Assembly: GCA_015655075.1 (NCBI GenBank)
Contig: JAATFT010000050.1
Span: forward strand, 1 to 42,570
Reading direction: 5' to 3'
Origin: Clostridiales bacterium
Lineage (GTDB): Bacteria > Bacillota > Clostridia > Lachnospirales > Lachnospiraceae
Length of the DNA stretch: 42,570 nt
Position 1 is the first letter of the stretch. Each line of letters starts with the position of its first letter. The notes beneath the pieces were generated by a model. That model made no database searches, was not told where the DNA came from, and was given only the letters and a program-made list of their open reading frames with translations. Position numbers and translations under genes: made by a program. Below, piece after piece: positions 1 through 8,152 of the stretch.

Positions 1-43
1 GGAGCGGTCAGAACGGTGCAATGATTTTTCAAACACGCTCTAG
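1..43. mobile_element. Partial MITE-like element, family B, cut by window edge
   Basis: These 43 bases match the reverse complement of the left end of the complete element at 26407-26574. They share a core of about 38 bases ending in ACACGCTCTAG. Only one terminal arm is inside the window, so the rest must lie to the left. It contains no ORF. Its terminal CTAG is shared with the next palindromic element, so the two abut exactly. Confidence 0.7.
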
Positions 44-204
44 TGCACTGGCAAGTTGATATCTTGTCTAATGGCTTGCCTGAATTTCCATCTGCTTCGT
101 TGTCGTCAATCGACGTAGCCACCGCTACAACTCATTCCTCCGCTTCGCAGAATGAAAATCCATTCTATGCCATTAGTCCAAGTATCAACTTGTCAGCACA
201 CTAG
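40..204. mobile_element. MITE-like palindromic element, family C (165 bp)
   Basis: The ends are imperfect inverted repeats. The left end reads CTAGTGCACTGGCAAGTTG and the reverse complement of the right end reads CTAGTGTGCTGACAAGTTG; similarity continues for about 35 bases. It begins and ends with CTAG, has no coding potential, and is almost the same length as the family B copy (168 bp). I infer a non-autonomous mobile element. No transposase of matching type is visible in the window. Confidence 0.65.
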
Positions 205-245
205 TATGCCGCGGCATGAAAACTGCCGGTGAGTTTTTTAATGTT

Positions 246-1256
246 TTATTTCCAAAAGGAAGGATTCATACTAAGCTTCTTTACCAGAAGACGGGGAAGC
301 CGGTCATAATTTTTACCTGCTTGGTATCCCAGATACTTAAAACCGCTTTGTAATATCAAATCGGGGATTAATCGATATTGTTGATTATTTATTAAATATT
401 CCAAGGTTTGCTTAACCAGTTTCACACCTTCCTTTTCCGATTTTACGGAAGAAAATATATGGCTGTATTGTTTTTGTGAAACCGCAAGGTCAAAATTTCT
501 TTTAAATTGCTCTGTATAAGTGTAAATATGGGAGTGATATACTCTGGCCTCTGCCGAATAAGCAATGGCATGGCCGGCATTAATCATGCCTGCCGCCATA
601 ATCATATCTTCATTAAATATAGTTTTCGTAACAAAACCCTTTAAACTCTCATAAACACTTTTGCGGTATGCCGCACATACATTAGAACAGAAATAAGTTT
701 TAATTCCCAGTTCAGACAGGTCACTTAAAGTCTTTATACGGCTTTTATCCGGATAATTAAATTGTCTGGTATAGCTTTCGATCACACCGCTTTTTTGCGT
801 GGCCAGCTGCCTGGCGTAGACGGCTGCTACCTTCGGGTTCTTAAAGGGCGTTATTAAATATTTTATTAAATTCACATCGGCCGGAACTGCGTCCTGGGTC
901 ATAAATAAAAGAATTTCTGCGTAAGATAAAGATGCTCCGTAATTTCTGGTTCCGCCGTGATCAAATTCCGATTTTTTTATTTCAATGCGTTCAATTTTAC
1001 AATCAGAAGTATTAAGACTCCTTGCATAAGCAATGATATCCACTATTTTCTCTTTTTCCGTGAGCTGATTCTTATCTGGAGCTTCCTCCACCGTGTGGAG
1101 TATTATAATACGATTTGGCTTTATACTTTGCTTCACTAATCGCTCCATCAACTGCCTAAATTTTATATCGGGTTTATAAACCGGTATAATTACATCAATT
1201 GAAGCCTCCGCCTGTATCTTAGCTTCATCATCGACAAATGTATCTGCACAGGTCAT
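246..1256 (-). CDS. Family 2 glycosyltransferase (rhamnosyltransferase-like)
   Basis: The product is predicted to transfer a sugar from a nucleotide-sugar donor during cell-surface polysaccharide synthesis. It is 336 residues with a GT-A fold N-terminus: the strand VIIPVYKPD at about residue 22, then DHGGTRNYGA and LLFMTQDAVPAD, the acidic donor/metal motif region expected in GT2 enzymes. The C-terminal half is helical with no clear membrane segment. The start was set at the ATG ending at 1256 because a consensus promoter (1297-1325) overlaps the longer N-terminal reading, which would start at 1325. An SD-like AGGAG lies about 12 bases upstream. It is monocistronic as far as can be seen. The sugar specificity is unknown; rhamnosyltransferase is only the closest-sounding subfamily. 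Confidence 0.82.
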   Translation of the reverse strand: MTCADTFVDDEAKIQAEASIDVIIPVYKPDIKFRQLMERLVKQSIKPNRIIILHTVEEAPDKNQLTEKEKIVDIIAYARSLNTSDCKIERIEIKKSEFDHGGTRNYGASLSYAEILLFMTQDAVPADVNLIKYLITPFKNPKVAAVYARQLATQKSGVIESYTRQFNYPDKSRIKTLSDLSELGIKTYFCSNVCAAYRKSVYESLKGFVTKTIFNEDMIMAAGMINAGHAIAYSAEARVYHSHIYTYTEQFKRNFDLAVSQKQYSHIFSSVKSEKEGVKLVKQTLEYLINNQQYRLIPDLILQSGFKYLGYQAGKNYDRLPRLLVKKLSMNPSFWK

Positions 1257-1296
1257 CTTTATTCCATTCTCCTCACTTAATCTAATTTCATATATT

Positions 1297-1325
1297 ATCA
1301 TACCCAAGTAATAAATTTCTGTCAA
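1297..1325 (-). promoter_or_regulatory. Sigma-A promoter of the glycosyltransferase gene
   Basis: On the minus strand TTGACA (1320-1325) is followed by a 17-bp spacer and TATGAT (1297-1302). This is a near-perfect vegetative promoter. It places the transcription start near 1290, downstream of the two earliest in-frame start codons, so those cannot be used from this promoter. Confidence 0.8.
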
Positions 1326-1446
1326 GCAGATATATATTTTATCGTATTTTGTAGATTTTTGTCATATATGAAATTTGTCAGCGGAAATCACAGTTGGTTT
1401 ATTTTTTCAGTAAAAGCTATTGAAGGTTATTTTTATCGTCATACAA

Positions 1447-1560
1447 AACATAGGGCTGCCGCACTAAGCTGTTCTCTGCCATATTAAGCGTTTCGTTAAG
1501 CCTATCATACGCTATACCATATATGGCAGTTAAAAATGCTTCGTGCGGCAGCCCCATGTT
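1447..1560. repeat. Palindromic repeat element, family A (114 bp)
   Basis: The arms 1447-1464 and 1543-1560 are inverted repeats matching at 17 of 18 positions (AACATAGGGCTGCCGCAC). An inner pair, TGCCATAT and ATATGGCA, extends the stem. It lies between the htrA 3' end and the glycosyltransferase promoter, so the transcript would fold into a long hairpin that could end or stabilise htrA mRNA. A right-half copy appears at 26390-26586, split by a family B element. Confidence 0.65.
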
Positions 1561-1650
1561 TAAAACGGATATTCCGGTTCCGCTGTGCTACTTGCTCATA
1601 GCCTTATACCTGTTATGCTGGTTAAACTAAAATAAAATGTTATGGTATCA

Positions 1651-2961
1651 TTAATTATCGGCAGGTTTGGTATCAAAATTAACATCTACTGTCTTATCAG
1701 CATATTTGCCGTCTTCCAGAGTTTTTAGGCCCACGGTTCCGCTGGAACCTGCTTTGGTATAACCCAATACCTCCTGTAAATCCTCCATGGTTTCGACGGA
1801 TATATCATTTACGGATACAATTATATCTCCAACCTTTATGCCTGCTTCTTCTGCGGCGGAACCCTCTTTAATTTCCCCCACATAAACGCCCACCGGCATA
1901 TTAAATCTCTCGGAATAAGCGTCGGTAACCTCCTTGCCTGCGATACCTAAATAAGCTTTTTCACCTTCCGCCAGGGTTGTTATGTTCATTAATTTATTAA
2001 TGACAGGAACTGCGTCGGAAATGGGAATTGCATAGCCGATACTTTCAACCTCGCTATCCACATACTTAACGGAATTAATGCCAATTACTTCTCCCTTGGA
2101 ATTTAATAATGCGCCACCGCTGTTTCCGGGATTTATGGCGGCATCCGTCTGCAATACATGCAGGGTAACATCATCGACGGTCACTTCACGGTCCAAGGCG
2201 CTGATATAGCCAACGGTTATGGATTGCCCATAGCCTAATGCATTTCCAATGGCAATAGCCATTTCACCAAGTTTCAGGGACTCGGAATCGCCTAATGTCG
2301 CAATTTTAATATTATCAATTGTTCCTTCTTTTAAATCGGAAAGATTTACGGAAACAACCGCTAAATCAGAACTTGACGCAGTTCCTTTCACGGTGGCTGA
2401 TGCCGTTGTATCATCTGCAAATACGATTTCAACGGATTTCGCATTGGCTACAACATGGTTATTAGTGGCAATTAATATTTCAGAATCATTTTGACCGATA
2501 ATAATACCGGAACCGCTGCCTTCCGTATCTTCACTGTATTCCCTGCCGAATATGTCGCTGGATACGCTGGTTAGCACGGAATTAATGGCTACGATGGACG
2601 GCATTACATTATCAACTACGGCAGAAACATCACCGGAGGTATCCTGGCTCGTTCCGGTTTCCACCGCCACCACATCATCCGGATCTTCTTTGTCTGCCGC
2701 ACTGCTGTCCGTTTCACCGGCTGAACCTTCCCCCGCCGGATTGGTTAAAAAATAAAATCCCTGGAAAGAAGCTCCCGCCACTAATCCGAATACAGCCGCA
2801 GCCGCAACAATTTTTACAAAACCCTTGATTAATTTGTGTTTCCTCTTTGGTTTAACGTCAGAGATTACCGCCTTGCCGTCAATTATGTCCCCCTTGGGAT
2901 TGGATGTATAGTCTTCGCTTTTATCGTCAGTGTTTTGACCGTTATAAAAATCATCGTTCAT
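1651..2961 (-). CDS. htrA: HtrA/DegP-type membrane-anchored serine protease with PDZ domain
   Basis: Envelope quality-control protease of the trypsin-like S1C family. Of 436 residues, about 50 form an acidic/basic cytoplasmic N-terminus. One membrane segment (about 51-73) and a low-complexity Asp/Ser/Thr linker follow, then the protease domain with the catalytic triad visible as His169 (ATNNHVV), Asp199 (SSDLAVV) and Ser281 (NPGNSGGA). A single PDZ domain occupies about residues 335-425 (YLGIAG, then AAEEAGIKVGDIIVSVN). The start is the ATG at 2961, preceded by AAAGGAG at good spacing; the longer frame would need a TTG inside that ribosome site. It lies downstream of pheA in the same direction with a 181-bp gap, so it may have its own promoter, which I could not fix. 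Confidence 0.93.
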   Translation of the reverse strand: MNDDFYNGQNTDDKSEDYTSNPKGDIIDGKAVISDVKPKRKHKLIKGFVKIVAAAAVFGLVAGASFQGFYFLTNPAGEGSAGETDSSAADKEDPDDVVAVETGTSQDTSGDVSAVVDNVMPSIVAINSVLTSVSSDIFGREYSEDTEGSGSGIIIGQNDSEILIATNNHVVANAKSVEIVFADDTTASATVKGTASSSDLAVVSVNLSDLKEGTIDNIKIATLGDSESLKLGEMAIAIGNALGYGQSITVGYISALDREVTVDDVTLHVLQTDAAINPGNSGGALLNSKGEVIGINSVKYVDSEVESIGYAIPISDAVPVINKLMNITTLAEGEKAYLGIAGKEVTDAYSERFNMPVGVYVGEIKEGSAAEEAGIKVGDIIVSVNDISVETMEDLQEVLGYTKAGSSGTVGLKTLEDGKYADKTVDVNFDTKPADN

Positions 2962-3142
2962 AATTTTATCTCCTTTCAAGCTTTAGTTATTATATTTAAT
3001 TATTAATTATTTGTATCTTATTTTTATAACTAAAGTTTAGCAAGAAATTATGTCTACTTTGTGATTACAATTTGAAAATTGTATGAAGAACTATATTAAT
3101 TTAAAAGCATAACTAAAATAACGTAAAAATGTAACCAAAACT

Positions 3143-4279
3143 TTATATGGATTTATAGTTGCCTAATATTTTAAGGCTCATTGCCTCTTCCTGTATTCCA
3201 TACAATGCATTTTTAACGCCCGCTTCCTTCAGATTTCCTTCAAAATCCACAAAGAAACGGTATTCAAAAGCTTTTCCCGCCAGAGGCCTGGATTCGATTT
3301 TAGTCATATTTAAGTTATTATATATAAAATGGGACAGCATATTATAAAGGGTTCCGCTTTCATGGGGCAATTCAAAACAGATACTGATTTTATTGGCGTC
3401 TTTTATAATTTTTTTTTCTCTTGTTATAATAATAAAACGGGTGGAATTGTTATCCTCATGATTAACAGCCTCATCCAAAATCTGCAATCCATAATATGCG
3501 GCTGCCTGCTTACTTGCAATCGCACCCTGAGTCACATCCTTCTCCTCCAAAATCTTCTTGGCACTGTCGGCCGTACTAATGCATTCTATCGGATTCATAT
3601 GCAGGTGACTTTCTATGTATTTCGAACACTGCATAAGCCCCTGGGAATGGGAATACACATTATTAATATTTTCTTTCGAGGCTCCGGGTAACCCTAATAA
3701 GGCATGGTCTATTTTTACCACATGTTCTCCAATAATAGAATTATCAAATTCCACAAGTAAATCATATATATCCGAGATTCCGCCCGTAGATGTATTCTCG
3801 ATAGGAAGGACACCATAATCCGCCTCTTCCTCCTTGATTGCCTGCATCACTTTTTTAAAGGTAGGCGCATAAGTCCTGGCGATATTCGTTCCAAAATACT
3901 CTTCCATAGCCTGTTCCGTATAGGAGCCCCGGATTCCGAAGCAGACCACCTTAGTATCAGGATTTACAGGCAGACTGTCTGTCTCGGCTAAGGGAATTTC
4001 ATATTCTTCCTTGCTGATTAAGCTATACTGTAATTTACGGCTCATGGACATGATCTGGGTAAATAATTCCTGTACGCCGTGTCTGCTGAAGTCGTTGCCG
4101 GCCATTTTCTTTAAGGCCCGAAGTTTATCCTTTTCTCTCTCTTTGTCAAAAACCTTTTTTCCTGTCTGAATCTTATACTCTGCCACATCCTTGGCTAACT
4201 GCAACCTATATTCAAACAATTCCACTATTTTTTTATCGACCTTATCAATTTCTTCCCTGGTATGCTGTAAATCTATCAT
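3143..4279 (-). CDS. pheA: Bifunctional chorismate mutase/prephenate dehydratase (P-protein)
   Basis: Catalyses chorismate to prephenate and prephenate to phenylpyruvate in phenylalanine synthesis. It has 378 residues in three parts: an AroQ-type chorismate mutase helix bundle (about 1-90, starting LQHTREEIDKVDKKIVELF), a prephenate dehydratase domain (about 108-290, with the STRFIII motif near its end), and a C-terminal ACT domain with ESRPLAGKAFEYRFFVDF. The ESRP motif binds Phe in this family, so feedback inhibition is expected. The ribosome site AGAGG sits 6 bases from the ATG. It follows folB-folK by 68 bp on the same strand. Grouping with folate genes makes sense because both pathways use chorismate, but no pabA/pabB is present here. 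Confidence 0.95.
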   Translation of the reverse strand: MIDLQHTREEIDKVDKKIVELFEYRLQLAKDVAEYKIQTGKKVFDKEREKDKLRALKKMAGNDFSRHGVQELFTQIMSMSRKLQYSLISKEEYEIPLAETDSLPVNPDTKVVCFGIRGSYTEQAMEEYFGTNIARTYAPTFKKVMQAIKEEEADYGVLPIENTSTGGISDIYDLLVEFDNSIIGEHVVKIDHALLGLPGASKENINNVYSHSQGLMQCSKYIESHLHMNPIECISTADSAKKILEEKDVTQGAIASKQAAAYYGLQILDEAVNHEDNNSTRFIIITREKKIIKDANKISICFELPHESGTLYNMLSHFIYNNLNMTKIESRPLAGKAFEYRFFVDFEGNLKEAGVKNALYGIQEEAMSLKILGNYKSI

Positions 4280-4347
4280 GCTAACCTCTTTTCTGAATGT
4301 TTAATTTTCTGTAACTGCTCCGCCTTTCCGGGAAATTCGTTAATATT

Positions 4348-5172
4348 TCAAATTTTTTTATTTAATAGCTCCTGATATAACTGATAGACGTTTTTTCCGT
4401 ATATGGGATGATTTAAATCCGCTGCGATTTCACACATAGGCTTTAAAACAAATTCCCTGTTTATTATTTCAGGGTGGGGTATTGTGAGAGTCTCTGTTTT
4501 TATTACTTCCTGATCATAGTAAAGAATATCCAGATCTATGATTCGGGGGCCCCAATTTATGGTTCTTACCCGTTTTAATTTATTTTCGATTTCCTGAATT
4601 AATTTCAATAATTCCTCGGGTGTCCGGATTGTTTTTATTTCCAATGCGCCGTTAAGGAAGTCGTCCTGCTCCACTCCCCCCACCGGTGCGGTAAGGATAA
4701 AGGAGGAAATACTTGCCACTCTGCATAAATCATCTGCTTTTAATAATTCGATGGCGGTATTTAAATTGTTTTCCTTATCCCCAAGATTGGAACCAATGCT
4801 TAAGTAAACCCGATGCCATTTTCTTTCCATTACTACGGAAACCGTTTCTAATGGCAGCAGAATGGGTGCCCAGGGTTTTTTTACTTCCAATTGTATTTTT
4901 TCTATTACGGGGAAATTAATTAGTATTTTCCTCGCAAGGTGTTCTGTCAGTGTTTCAATTAACTTAAAAGTGTACTTTTCCATTTCATCTTTAATAAAAT
5001 GGCAGACCTTTCCGTAATCTACTGATTTTGAAAGGTCATCCCTGCCCGATGCTTCTGATAAATCTGCATAAAGTGCGGCGGAAACCAAAAATTTCTGACC
5101 CAGTACATTTTCCTCTTTATATACGCCGTGGTGGGAAAAAACTTCAAGGTTTGTAATTTTGATCTGATCCAT
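4348..5172 (-). CDS. folBK: Fused dihydroneopterin aldolase / HPPK (FolB-FolK)
   Basis: Carries out two consecutive folate steps: dihydroneopterin aldolase (residues about 1-118, starting MDQIKITNLEVFSHHG) and 6-hydroxymethyl-7,8-dihydropterin pyrophosphokinase (about 122-274). The kinase half shows VYLSIGSNLGDKENNL and the GPRIIDLDILYYD signature with its metal-binding aspartates. The total of 274 residues equals the sum of the two separate enzymes. The ATG at 5172 was chosen over an in-frame one 15 bases upstream because GAGAGGG is correctly spaced for it. A perfect 8-bp hairpin (5193-5212) lies just before the ribosome site. Confidence 0.94.
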   Translation of the reverse strand: MDQIKITNLEVFSHHGVYKEENVLGQKFLVSAALYADLSEASGRDDLSKSVDYGKVCHFIKDEMEKYTFKLIETLTEHLARKILINFPVIEKIQLEVKKPWAPILLPLETVSVVMERKWHRVYLSIGSNLGDKENNLNTAIELLKADDLCRVASISSFILTAPVGGVEQDDFLNGALEIKTIRTPEELLKLIQEIENKLKRVRTINWGPRIIDLDILYYDQEVIKTETLTIPHPEIINREFVLKPMCEIAADLNHPIYGKNVYQLYQELLNKKI

Positions 5173-5192
5173 GGTAAACCCTCTCATTCTTT

Positions 5193-5212
5193 ATGCTGCC
5201 GTAAGGCAGCAT
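5193..5212 (-). promoter_or_regulatory. Hairpin immediately upstream of the folBK ribosome site
   Basis: ATGCTGCC and GGCAGCAT form an 8-bp perfect stem around a 4-base loop. No U-tract follows in either direction, so it does not look like a terminator. It sits a few bases before GAGAGGG of folBK. A sibling hairpin with the same core (GCC, TTAAC loop, GGC) stands before folE. An mRNA-processing or translation-tuning role is an inference. Confidence 0.4.
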
Positions 5213-5302
5213 TGTTTCCTCCTGTTAATATTGCTTTTGCAGGATGGTATTACTTCTTTTGAATGGCCTAATTCCGAAGGTCATCATTAATTCCGAAGGA
5301 TA

Positions 5303-6112
5303 TTACTGCTCCCGCAGGATAGCCTCAGTCATCTTAACAGCCCTGCAGTTGGCTAAAACATCATGAACCCGTATAATGCTGCAACCTTTCATGACCCCGA
5401 TGACAGTAGTGGCAATCGTACCCTCCAGCCGGTCGTCGGCCGGCGTATCCAGGGTAAGACCAATAACGGATTTTCTCGATGTGCCTAATAAAATAGGCAG
5501 CTTGAGCTGATGCAGTTCTTCCAGCCGGTTTAATAATATAAGATTCATCTCATAGGTTTTAGCAAAGCCGATACCCGGATCTATAATCAATTTATTACGA
5601 TCTATGCCGGCCTCTAAACCAATCTGTATACTCTCCTGCAAGTCCGAGATTACCTCCGCCATATAATTACCATATACCGCTTTTTTTCTGTTATGCATCA
5701 TGCAGACAGGTACATCATATCTGTGGATAATTTCGGCCATATTCCCGTCATATTTTAGTCCCCAGATATCATTGACAAGGTCCGCCCCCGCTTCTATGGC
5801 GGCCCTGGCAACCCTGCTCTTGTAAGTGTCGATGGATATGGGGACAGAAAAATGCTTCTTAAATTCTTTAATTACCGGTACTACACGGCCAATTTCCTCT
5901 TCCTCCGGTATCCGGGTATAACCTGGTCTTGTGGATTCGCCGCCTATATCAATCATACCGGCGCCTTCCCTTATCATTTGCTCTCCATGCTTTAAGGCTT
6001 GGGAGATATTTTTATACTTACCCCCGTCCGAAAAGGAATCCGGCGTAACGTTTAGTATCCCCATTATACAGGTATGTTCTTTCAGGTTAAAATCGACATC
6101 TCCTATTCTCAT
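5303..6112 (-). CDS. folP: Dihydropteroate synthase
   Basis: Condenses dihydropterin pyrophosphate with p-aminobenzoate to dihydropteroate; this is the sulfonamide target. It is a 269-residue TIM barrel with both family signatures: MGILNVTPDSFSDGGKY near residue 17 and GAGMIDIGGESTRPG near residue 50. Later it shows PISIDTYKSRVA, DLVNDIWGL, IIDPGIGFAKT and LLGTSRKS, the pterin and pABA binding loops. The length is normal. AGAGG is 5 bases from the ATG. The gene lies between folE (129-bp gap) and folBK (130-bp gap) on the same strand; the gaps contain no gene. Confidence 0.96.
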   Translation of the reverse strand: MRIGDVDFNLKEHTCIMGILNVTPDSFSDGGKYKNISQALKHGEQMIREGAGMIDIGGESTRPGYTRIPEEEEIGRVVPVIKEFKKHFSVPISIDTYKSRVARAAIEAGADLVNDIWGLKYDGNMAEIIHRYDVPVCMMHNRKKAVYGNYMAEVISDLQESIQIGLEAGIDRNKLIIDPGIGFAKTYEMNLILLNRLEELHQLKLPILLGTSRKSVIGLTLDTPADDRLEGTIATTVIGVMKGCSIIRVHDVLANCRAVKMTEAILREQ

Positions 6113-6241
6113 AATAACCTCTTTTCCGGGGCAAAATCCAATTTTCGGCAGTATGGTTTCAAATAAAATTACCGGTGAGATTTTACCTTAAGCTTAACTG
6201 ACACTTTAAATTATTTTATACTTATAAATAAATATCAGGGA

Positions 6242-6796
6242 TTACATGTTTATCAATTGAAAAAAAACGGTCCTCATTTCATTATTATCCTCAAAAACTC
6301 CTCTGCCGAGATAAGTTGTAGTTAAAGTCCCCGGTTTTTGTATCCCTCGCATTGTCATGCACATATGCTCGGCTTTCAGCAATACGATTACTCCCTTTGG
6401 ATTTAAGTACTTCATAATATCATCGGCTATCTGCGCCGTGAGTTTTTCCTGAATCTGCGGTCTTCTGGAATAGATTTCAACCGTTCTTGCCAGCTTACTT
6501 AAGCCTGCCACCCTCCCATCCGGTATATATCCAATATAAGCCTTTCCGTAAAAAGGCAGCAAATGATGCTCACAAACGGAATAAAACGGAATATCCTTTT
6601 CTATGATTATTTCATTATTAATAGCTGTAAAAGTTTTATTCAGATATTCATGGGCATCCTTATTTAATCCCCCGAATATTTCTTCGCACATTTTGGCTAT
6701 TCTCCCCGGCGTATCGGCAAGACCTTCTCTGCTTACGTCCTCACCGATTCCCTCTAAAAACAGCTTAACTGCTTCCTCAATTTTATTATGATCCAT
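6242..6796 (-). CDS. folE: GTP cyclohydrolase I (type IA)
   Basis: First committed folate enzyme, turning GTP into 7,8-dihydroneopterin triphosphate. The 184 residues match the family. Zinc ligands are visible in CEHHLLPFYGKAYIGYIP (Cys and His) and in CMTMRGIQ (second Cys). The N-terminal helical part contains GLADTPGRIAKM. GGGAGG precedes the ATG by 5 bases. It follows folC by 19 bp, with a hairpin formed over the folC stop codon. No separate folQ/nudB-type pyrophosphatase is seen nearby, so that step must be encoded elsewhere. Confidence 0.96.
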   Translation of the reverse strand: MDHNKIEEAVKLFLEGIGEDVSREGLADTPGRIAKMCEEIFGGLNKDAHEYLNKTFTAINNEIIIEKDIPFYSVCEHHLLPFYGKAYIGYIPDGRVAGLSKLARTVEIYSRRPQIQEKLTAQIADDIMKYLNPKGVIVLLKAEHMCMTMRGIQKPGTLTTTYLGRGVFEDNNEMRTVFFQLINM

Positions 6797-6807
6797 TGTG
6801 TCCTCCC

Positions 6808-6826
6808 TTTTGCCGTTAAGGCAAAA
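6808..6826 (-). promoter_or_regulatory. Hairpin spanning the folC stop codon, before the folE ribosome site
   Basis: TTTTGCC and GGCAAAA form a 7-bp stem, and the loop carries the folC TAA stop. The folE ribosome site GGGAGG begins directly after it on the minus-strand mRNA. Ribosomes ending folC would open this stem, a layout suited to translational coupling. That function is an inference. Confidence 0.4.
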
Positions 6827-8141
6827 CTACTCCTAATTCGTCATATACTTCTTTTAAATAGGATAAAGAACCAAAAGCGATTATTACATCTTCCTTACCC
6901 GCAGTTTCACATGCCAGTCTGACGGCCCTGGAAACAGTACCGGCATCCACAACCTGCCCGCAGTATTTCCCTGCGGCTTCCGCTAATTTTTCGGACTTAA
7001 GTCCCCGTATATTATTAGGTGTAACCGTAAATATCCTTTCCGCATAGTTTCCCGTATATTTTAATACGGCATCATAATCCTTATCCGCCAAAACTCCCAT
7101 TATAAATAGTATTCTTCGATTGTTAAAGTATATATTTATATTTTTTCCAAGGGAAAGGGCGGCCTCCTCATTATGGGCGCCGTCTACGATAAAGGGCGGT
7201 TTTTCCTTTACCAGCTCAAAACGGCCTCTCCACTTAGTCTTAAGTAAACCGCTGCGGATATTCTCTTCGGAAACAGAATAACCGGCGGATTTTAACGTAT
7301 CAATTGCCAATATTGCAACCACCGCATTTTTAACCTGATTTTCTCCCAATAAACTTATTTTCAGATGTTTCCTCTTCTCATAGGAAAATATGGTTCCCTT
7401 TAAATTTTGCGCCTCTATGTCTATTTTGTTAAAATCAGCTATGGTTAAAGCTGCATTGTTAACAGCGGCGGCAGATTTTATAACCGGAACGGCCTCTGCT
7501 TTCTGGTCATAGGAGACCACCGGGATATTTGGCTTCACAATACCCGCCTTTTCCGCCGCTATCTGACCTAAGGTATCGCCCAATATATGCATGTGATCCA
7601 TACTGACGGAAGTAATAACAGAACATACCGCGGTGGTAATTACATTGGTGGCATCCCGTTTGCCGCCCAGACCGACTTCCAGCACCGCCAGATCACATTT
7701 TTCCCTTAAAAAATACAGCATCGCCATAGCTGTTTCCATTTCGAATACCGTAGGGTGCTCCAGTCCGTCCAGCCTCATTGTATCACAGGCCTGTTTAATT
7801 TTGCCCATAAAATCCCCAATTTCTGTTTTTCCAATATATTTTGTGGCAACGGGAGGATTTTTCTCCTTACTACTTTCTCTGCAGGAAATTTGGATTTTTT
7901 CAAAGTAACTGAATACGGACGGTGATACATATCTTCCCACACGATAACCGGCTGCGGCCAGTATGCCGGCAATAAAGGCCGCCGTGGAACCCTTACCGTT
8001 GGTTCCCGCTATATGGACGAACTTTAACCGGTCCTGGGGATTCCCAAGTCTTTCAAGTAATGCCTTCATGCTCTCTAATCCCAGCACACTTCCGTACCTC
8101 TCGGATATTTTAAGAAACCCGGAAGCTTCTTCGTACGTCAT
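6816..8141 (-). CDS. folC: Folylpolyglutamate synthase / dihydrofolate synthase
   Basis: Mur-ligase-family enzyme that adds glutamate to dihydropteroate and/or lengthens the polyglutamate tail of folates. It has 441 residues. The ATP-binding loop HIAGTNGKGSTAAF lies at about 43-56. The MurD-like SVSMDHMHILGDTLGQIAAEKAGIVK region follows, then FIVDGAHNEEAA and the C-terminal Rossmann-like domain (ILFIMGVLADKDYDAVL). It starts 11 bases after the methyltransferase gene ends, so the two are almost certainly cotranscribed. Sequence alone does not tell whether it has both synthase activities. Confidence 0.94.
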   Translation of the reverse strand: MTYEEASGFLKISERYGSVLGLESMKALLERLGNPQDRLKFVHIAGTNGKGSTAAFIAGILAAAGYRVGRYVSPSVFSYFEKIQISCRESSKEKNPPVATKYIGKTEIGDFMGKIKQACDTMRLDGLEHPTVFEMETAMAMLYFLREKCDLAVLEVGLGGKRDATNVITTAVCSVITSVSMDHMHILGDTLGQIAAEKAGIVKPNIPVVSYDQKAEAVPVIKSAAAVNNAALTIADFNKIDIEAQNLKGTIFSYEKRKHLKISLLGENQVKNAVVAILAIDTLKSAGYSVSEENIRSGLLKTKWRGRFELVKEKPPFIVDGAHNEEAALSLGKNINIYFNNRRILFIMGVLADKDYDAVLKYTGNYAERIFTVTPNNIRGLKSEKLAEAAGKYCGQVVDAGTVSRAVRLACETAGKEDVIIAFGSLSYLKEVYDELGVVLP

Positions 8142-8152
8142 AAGAAAGCCCC

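Noticed and set aside
6113..6241. Tetrahydrofolate riboswitch near folE/folP
   Set aside because: The characteristic conserved THF-aptamer segments are not seen in the folate gaps or upstream of the first gene.
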